A stretch of DNA of 64,000 nucleotides from Halictus rubicundus (taxonomy: Eukaryota > Arthropoda > Insecta > Hymenoptera > Halictidae), in the NCBI RefSeq assembly GCF_050948215.1, contig NC_135150.1, positions 18,641,943 to 18,705,942 of the forward strand. The letters run 5' to 3'. Of the stretch, positions 57,610 to 64,000 are shown piece by piece (the first letter of the stretch is position 1; every line of letters starts with the position of its first letter). The position numbers were made by a program, and so were the translations under genes. Below the pieces are notes generated by a model, which had not been told where the DNA came from, made no database searches, and worked only from the letters and a program-made list of their open reading frames with translations.

Positions 57610-59140
57610 GATAGCAATTTTCTTATTTCGAAATAAAAAGCGTCATCTTATAGCATACGCAGGGATAAAATTATCAACAGACAAATTATCGTCCCGGCAC
57701 TGACGAATCTTCGCCGGCAGCTCTAGTTTTCCGCGTTCAACGCTCCGCTTCCCGCCGCGCGGTTTAAAACCAATTTTTCTAATCCTATTATTCTATGATC
57801 CTATTACTCGAATTTGCTATATTCTAGTTTCTGGTTTGGTCACCGCTTCAAACAGCCACGCGTCTCCTCGTGCGTGTCAGTATTTTTGCCTTTCGTTGTA
57901 TTCTTGATTATTCCATGAACCGAACAGTTTTCGTTTTGTAAATCGACCTTTCAATTTACGGTTCACATGCCCCTCGATTTAGATAAGAGTCTCTATTTCT
58001 GGAAAAAGGAGATTAAAATAACGGTAAAAAGTTAGTTCAATATATTTTTGTATATGTCATATTTTTCTTCCTCCTTTCCGCCTTCGTCTATCTCGTACGT
58101 CAAAGAGTTAAGTAGTTCGAGAATGTTGAATACTTTTTTTTATTGTTGTTGCGCTGTGAGTGACTTACGTACGGCTGACGAAAATTCAAATAAGACGAGG
58201 AAAATAGGAACATAATGACGGATGCAGCATTAATTGTGGCTGTTCGAGGTAACAGATAATAAATAATAAAAATGCGCATAAATTTCTGTTTTGATCCGTT
58301 TATCTACAATACTGTTACGCTCGTGTTCTGCGACTAACTGAACGTTATCTCCGACCCTTAATCACCGCTTCCGCGTTTAGTTCAGACAATCGAGTCTCGA
58401 ATTATCGGAAACCTCGTATCGCGTGCTTGTACAAAAGAATTCATTGTGTCATTTCCTCCGAAACCATGTTCGTAATTTCAATAATTGTGGTCCAACGGTG
58501 GGTCTAGTAGCCCTCTTTAACCTGAATTGTTATTGCTGGAATAAACAAATTTCTATAACATGAGATCAGCGAAAGTGAAACTTCAATTCTCAGAAAAATT
58601 GAATTTACATCTAACGCGCTTATATTAATAATTTATCTCTAACAACTTCGTTCGTTAGTCAGTAGGCTAAAAAATATCGTCTGAAGTCTACCTGGCCGCC
58701 TTAATTGGATCATTTATCAGAGTCGAATCGCGCAAAGTTCTCCCCCCGAAAACAAAATAAACGCGAAACCCCTAACTCCGGCACGCCGCCGGTATAATTA
58801 CTTCCAAGTGACAATTACTTTCCTTACACGCCTCCTATTTTTCCTCGGGACCAAAACTGTCCTTCACCTGTGCAAGTACAGCAGCGTGGCGCAGCCGTAG
58901 CTTTCATTTCGAGCTAGAACAAGTTAATGACGATGAGTCGTGTGTTTCGTGGGCCGTCTCGAACGAGCTGTTAATTATCGTCACGCTGAAAACAGGATCA
59001 AAGCGGCGTACGATATTTTATATCGCGCCGCGGAACGCGTCTGACGCACGAGACGGAACTTTATTATTGAAATAAAAAAGAAAAAAAACGGAGCGTAGAG
59101 GAGCAGAAAAATAAGAAGGCGCGCGCGCGCGGTCATCGAG
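57610..59140. other. Unannotated non-coding stretch
   Basis: No gene or element recognised. A (GC)n run lies at 59119-59131, just before the GA microsatellite. Confidence 0.45.
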
Positions 59141-59142
59141 CG

Positions 59143-59157
59143 GGGAGAGAGAGAGAG

Positions 59158-59210
<53 letters not shown>
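59143..59210. repeat. (GA)n microsatellite
   Basis: A GA run of about 32 units with one AT interruption at 59159. Confidence 0.95.
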
Positions 59211-59212
<2 letters not shown>

Positions 59213-59214
59213 GG

Positions 59215-59965
59215 AATGGAGGGGAAATGTTTGCCGAGAGAAATTTTCGCGTGTCGCGAAAAATTCGCCGGATCCGACGTGGTTACGACTTCCTTCCGGG
59301 ATCGTCATCGTGAGCTTTCGACGAGTGCATCACACCCGCGCGCGTACCGTCCCGTCCCGGCGCGCGGCGTGTTCGGCTGTTTTAATTATGACGCACTTCG
59401 AGCATATTACGCCAGGGCGTCCGTGGCATGATGCCGAAAATACGTCGATGAAAGACCCGCGATGACGCTCGCGAACTCGCCGGCCAACGGGATTACATTT
59501 CGGATAACTTGGATAAATTGCGAACACTTTGCCCGGCTAGATCCGCGCTGACGCTGTTCGCGAATTCCGCGCCCGACAATTAGCTCGTCCCCATGCCAAG
59601 CGATCGCAACAATAATAGAGCCGGTCTACTGCGTCGCGGGGAAGAATAAACAAATTCGCGGGGAAAGGAAATATCGAGATAAATCGCGGGCTAAATCCTA
59701 CGTCGGAAGTTTCGCTTCTGGAAAAAATAGAAATACACAGAGTCGCACCGTTCTGATGGCGCAGGCCGCGAGGATTGTGAAGCTACGTGAAAAAATAAGC
59801 CGAAACTGAAGAATAATGTTTTTTTGTTGAAGGCTCCGTTTTCGAGAAAAATAAGTTCGAAAATCTGTCGAGTCGCGTGCCCTAGCGTTTAAGTAGAGTC
59901 GGTAGGCAACGAACAGACAATAGCACGTGAATTCCCAGAATTTTTAGCATACTCATCTCTTATAG
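59215..59965. other. Unannotated non-coding stretch
   Basis: GC-richer with frames open on both strands and no recognisable product. Confidence 0.45.
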
Positions 59966-59968
59966 CTC

Positions 59969-60040
59969 GTAAGTAATCAATTATTTTGAAATTTAAAACA
60001 AACTTTGTAGTAAATTCAGGTTTTTATATCTAAATGTAAA
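59969..60040 (-). mobile_element. Mariner 3' terminal fragment
   Basis: AAGTAATCAATTATTTTGAA, then AAAACAAACTTTGTAGTAAA and TTCAGGTTTTTATATCTAAA, matches the 3' end of the mariner copies at 4951, 25679 and 39001. The outermost bases and everything inward of the stop-codon region are missing. Confidence 0.75.
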
Positions 60041-60044
60041 CACG

Positions 60045-62010
60045 TTTTGATTTTGACGATTTAGTTGCGGATAACAAATGCAATTGACACAGGCGTTGCG
60101 TGGAATTAATTTTTTGTTGATCTCTGTCACGTAGGCACCTCGTCGGGGATCCCATTAATCCGACTGAAGACACGAATTAAACTCGAGATTGTTACATTGC
60201 GTTGTTCGCGTTGCCTTATTGATTTAATAATCGCATCTCGCCGCGCCGGTGAGATTGAAAACTTAATTAACGGGTTCCTGACCGTTAAACGTGCGTTCTA
60301 AGAAGCCTGTTACATGGCCGAAAGCCAGCATAAACTATTAACTGTGATTACTTCTTCCACAACATCTGTAAAACTGTAATAAAAAGCTGAAGCACAAGCC
60401 GAACGATTAATAGGATTGTAAATAGTCGATATTATTTTGCACAGCGATCGGAGCGCGTTCGAAAAAAATATTTTCTTGAAATATCCAATGGTGAAGCAGG
60501 AATAAAACCTTGTATTCGATGAAAAAAAATGTTTTCAAAAGCAACCTGCTCAGCCTTATGGCTTCCATGAACACGATTCCTTAATAAGGAGAAATGGTCC
60601 TATCACGGCCAGACAATAATGGCGCCGCGATTAACCTTCGCTGTTCCTGACGTTCGCACAAGTGACAAACGTTTTCTCCATTGTACGGGCTGTGTACTAA
60701 TTACCTTCGCATTTGCGTTGCAAAATAAATATTTATGGTGTAGTTAAACGCTGGGTTCTACTGTATCTCGAAAAGACACGCAGCGAGAGATATGAAAATG
60801 CCGAAAGCAGAACTTCTTACCCAGACCTACCGCTACATGAGACATTGCATGCCGAATGATTCAACTATTTTTATCGTCTTCTTTCAGGGTTAAATTACGT
60901 CAACGTCAGACCTTCGTTCGGGCTAGATTAAACAGAAAACGAACGTCTTTGAATTTCTTATCAATTCTATTACAGGGAAACCGTTCCGAGCCGTGCCGTT
61001 CGCTTACGCTTATTGCCATTCCTCGCGTAGAATGGTAACAGCATTATTCTTAGCGGTGAACGTTCGAATAAAAAGCAATGTACGCGGTCGAATGATAAAA
61101 CCACTAATTTATTACTCGCGAATATATATTTTTCACTCGATCGACCGACTGCGCGGACAACTTTTTATTTATGCGCTCGCCCACCGAGCGCAATGATTAT
61201 TTTAATCGTAGCATCTGGATAAAAGGTATTGTGTAACGAATAAAGGATCAAGAACTAATTGCTCTTTTCCATGCAATCGACGACGCAGGCTGCGTTTCAA
61301 TACCAAACAGTATTCCCGTTCGTGTGGGTAATTAACGTCTCTCTTTCAAAACTTTTTACCCGGTTCCACGAAAATACGATTCTCCTTTTCAAAAAGATGA
61401 TAAATCTATTTCTACACCTCTTGGAAATTATAATAAAAATAGGATAGAGAACACGTAATTAAAGATAAAATTCAGAGTTCAAAAGAGAACAATGGTCTCC
61501 GAATATACAGTAAAGTTCTTTCAATTTTCTTAATAGAAAAGAATAATGTCTTTTTAATTATGATGTTGCTAATAACCTAGCAGTTGATGCGACATAAAAC
61601 CACAAAAAAAAAAAATAATGTTTTTTCTTCGGTAGGTGCACACGCGTTGCAGGAATAAAATTGTGCTTGGTTTCGCACATTTTGAGCGATTTTAATCATA
61701 GGTAGGAATCGCGTACATGTTAATTCATAGTACGAGCGTGTCTGCGAAGATTTTCCCGCGCCTCTCCGATTAGGAGCGTAACTGCATCACATTAATTCAC
61801 GGCCGATGCGCTTAAATTATTAGAAACGTAATAACGTTCGTAAATGTGTAACGGTGAAACGCAAGCCGCGACTGACGTGCACGTAACTTTATAGCATAAT
61901 GCCATTACCTATTGCATCCCTGTGTGTGTGCGGGAAGTCTCTCGTGTAACCTTTACCCGACACACGGCAAAGCAGTTGTATCGAACGTGCCCGCGAATAT
62001 TTCGGTACCT
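60045..62010. other. Unannotated non-coding stretch
   Basis: No gene or element recognised. The short frames at 60856-61447 have no protein-like features. Confidence 0.45.
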
Positions 62011-62020
62011 GAACCTTAAA

Positions 62021-62835
62021 CATAGTTGTGCACAATTACAATTGAATTACTCCAGGAAATATAATTACAAAGTAATTGAATTACATTGTAATTAAATCAT
62101 ATTCTAATTTATATTTCAGACCTTCGTTCAATTAAATTACAATGTAATTCGTAATTGCAATTGGAGTACAATTAGAAAATACTTTGCAATTAAACTACAT
62201 CAATTACGAATTACGATATAATTAAATTAAAATTAAAAATGAAAGAATAATAAAATAATAGGTAATAAGAGGTTGAAAAATCCATGTGAAGGTTTCGAAC
62301 AGAAGGAATTTATTATCTATAAATTTATAATATCTGAACAGAAATAACTTCTGCGTTACAAATTTTTTAAATTTCACATATAAATATAAAAAGCAGAAAA
62401 AGGACACATGTCTCTACTTTACCTAGGTTACGATATATATTAATGGAAAAAATAACAACAATCATCTAATGAGACTCATTAAGCAAACATCAATATTATA
62501 TATAAGTAAAATGAAATGCACTATCTAATAACAAAAAACTGAAAAAGGGAACGTTTTTAGCTTACCACTAACCAATAATAGGATCACTTTGACGTATTAC
62601 GAACAAGGACGAGGAAATTCTTCAACGTTCTGGGCTATACATAATTTGGAGAGCTGTATTTTAATTAGATTGTATTTCAATTACACGTCTGATTAAAATA
62701 ATTAGTAATTGAATTAATTGAAAGGTTTGAATTATGTAATTCAGTTACGACGTAGTTGAATTACTATATAATTGAAATACAATGTAATTCAATTGTGCAA
62801 TTGAATTACAACGTAACGGAATTAGCACAACTCTG
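62021..62835. mobile_element. 815-bp hAT-type element with perfect 8-bp target duplication
   Basis: The left end is CATAGTTGTGCACAATTAC and the right end is GTAACGGAATTAGCACAACTCTG. Their terminal inverted repeat is CA(T/G)AGTTGTGC followed by related AATTAC blocks. The flanking octamers are both ACCTTAAA (62013-62020 and 62836-62843), a perfect match. CAGAG-type ends plus an 8-bp duplication define an hAT element. Both sub-terminal regions (about 200 bp each) are packed with variants of GTAATTGAATTAC in both orientations. The AT-rich middle has only a 61-codon frame without recognisable transposase motifs, so the element is non-autonomous. Confidence 0.85.
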
Positions 62836-63037
62836 ACCTTAAAATATCAAAACCTCTCGATCATTGCGAGTAAATTCTGCCACGATAGTTCGAATTATTA
62901 ATGTCTACGCAAAGATTTCGATAAATATTCCTGTCCTCGTAAAAATTTCACTCGATCCTAATTTTTGCGAATTAGATCACAAAATGTTTAGGAAAATTCA
63001 CTAAGAAGCGTGGTCGCATTAACAGCTAGATCATTAG

Positions 63038-63237
63038 TAGACTGCGGATTTTATGCATTTATGACAAAAATAAATGTGTATTTTAAAACAGTAAAAACGT
63101 TTAAGAAAATTTTTAAATACTGTTACACTATTTTCAACCTATTAAGCATATTAATAAAGAAAATAAATTTCTATTTCGCTCCAGTCTGTTGCAATTTAGG
63201 TAGAAAATTTTTATTTTGCATAAAGATTCCCTGTCTA
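63038..63237 (-). mobile_element. AGACTGCGGAT-family MITE, full copy
   Basis: TAGACTGCGGATTTTATGCA at the left and TTTTGCATAAAGATTCCCTG, then TCTA, at the right, 200 bp. Its interior closely matches 39541-39691 and 52936-53072. A frame open through it is incidental. Confidence 0.8.
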
Positions 63238-63244
63238 GTCATTG

Positions 63245-63740
63245 GCGACCACATGGTTGACAATCAACCAGCGTTATTTATTCCGTCCTCTGCACACGTT
63301 TCCACGGTTACGTGTATCCCTCTATATTTTCATTTCTGTAATCGCGGTCGCATTATTTAAATTTCATCGCTTACGTATAAATTAAGGTTCTATGCAATCC
63401 GCTCGCTGCTGGTCTCGTCAGCGTTTCTTGCGGGACCAAACGCGAACAAAACGAGCACGATTTCTGGTCAAATTAATTCTGCATAGTCGAACGTTTCCGT
63501 CGATAATGCAATTCTCAACGTAAACAACAAAGTCGCGAACGTCGTGTAACATAATTACGATCGCGGGACTACAATTCATCATGCTCGGCAATGTATAATA
63601 TATCTACAGTCACTTAGGGAAGTGCTCGTGCATTTTACAGGGGGGTGTCACTGTCAAATTCGTTTCCCTTACGACCAAGCAGTATATTACCTCTGTATAA
63701 CACAGTGTAGTATCCAGTATTAACAAATAATCATTATTTA
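63245..63740. other. Unannotated non-coding stretch
   Basis: No gene or element recognised. Confidence 0.45.
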
Positions 63741-63747
63741 ACATGTA

Positions 63748-63814
63748 CAGTGATTTCTCTATATATGTCGCCAAGGCCTGGAGGATAAACATCGCGGAAT
63801 TATCCCCACTACCG
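63748..63814 (-). mobile_element. Pogo-like MITE, family P, right part replaced
   Basis: TA-CAGTGATTTCTCTATATATG and GCCAAGGCCTGGAGGATAAA are intact. The copy follows the family as far as TTATCCCCACTACCG and then switches into hAT-like sequence. The switch lies in the short stretch CCCCACTACC, which both families contain. Confidence 0.75.
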
Positions 63815-64000
63815 CTACCAGTGCACCGGTCCCCTACCGTCAACTATTTCACGTTGACCTTGCCGTGCTTTGCCTCGCGTCCTCGCGCGATTGCGAATGT
63901 ATGCATGTACACCTACACTCGGAGTTTGGCGGGGGACCCAGAAGTGGGGAGGGGAGCAGTGTTACCAGATCAAGACTTGTCCCCCCACTCTAATTTCCTG
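63815..64000. mobile_element. hAT-like element, continues past window end
   Basis: CTACCAGTGCACCGGTCCCC, TCAACTATTTCACG, TTGCCGTGCTTTGCCTCGCG and GGGGGACCCAGAAGTG are collinear with 55590-55690. The last ~45 bp (ACCAGATCAAGACTTGTCCC to the window end) are instead the inverse of 55545-55575. The arrangement suggests an inverted-repeat end of the same family. Confidence 0.65.

Noticed and set aside
1..64000. CRISPR arrays, bacterial operons, prophage or integron features
   Set aside because: No regularly spaced direct repeats with unique spacers, no dense coding, and a clearly eukaryotic repeat landscape.

Overview
This window looks like non-coding nuclear DNA from an insect. It could be intergenic or lie inside a very long intron. 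No open reading frame in 64 kb reads as a convincing intact host gene. There are no operons, ribosome-binding sites, rRNA genes or recognisable tRNA genes. AT-rich stretches alternate with CpG-containing GC-richer islands. The repeats are DNA transposons: Tc1/mariner, pogo/Tigger, hAT and TTAA-target elements, plus many short non-autonomous derivatives (MITEs). Long GA/CT microsatellites recur. This fits an insect, and my guess is Hymenoptera (bee, wasp or ant). The taxon is an inference from texture, because there is no marker gene.

Layout. 0-11 kb: a mariner 3' remnant (about 5.0 kb), a degenerate minisatellite (5.2-5.9 kb), a TTAA-type MITE (6.5 kb), two abutting tandem repeats (7.4-7.6 kb) and an hAT fragment (10.5 kb). 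11-21 kb: a long foldback element (11.8 kb), two adjacent copies of the commonest MITE (13.2-13.6 kb), a pogo-like MITE (13.9 kb), a MITE whose ends carry a doubled motif (18.2 kb), a deleted pogo/Tigger element with a surviving C-terminal coding piece (19 kb) and a higher-order tandem repeat (20.4-21.1 kb). 21-36 kb: a mariner copy with an intact N-terminal DNA-binding region and a deleted catalytic core (25.7-26.3 kb), a pogo-type MITE (27.8 kb), a tandem repeat (29.7 kb) and a nested insertion (33.7-34.1 kb). 36-50 kb: a 214-bp mariner MITE, six more MITE copies, a CG-rich direct duplication (42.0 and 42.7 kb) and a second foldback family (47.4 kb). 50-64 kb: a promoter-like GC-rich patch with paired CRE palindromes and a possible coding exon (51.6-52.3 kb), a 165-bp tandem repeat (54.1-54.6 kb), two hAT elements with 8-bp target duplications (55.4 and 62.0 kb) and a second foldback/MITE composite (56.9-57.6 kb). 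The window ends inside a rearranged hAT-like sequence.

Nothing here works together as a pathway. The interest lies in transposon biology. At least eight families of short DNA elements share the window. Two foldback families with the same CAGGG ends abut the same MITE family at the same internal TA. Deletion series can be followed from transposase-bearing copies down to MITEs. The only place that looks like host gene regulation is 51.6-52.3 kb. All family names are read from terminal motifs, target duplications and translated fragments, without a database search.
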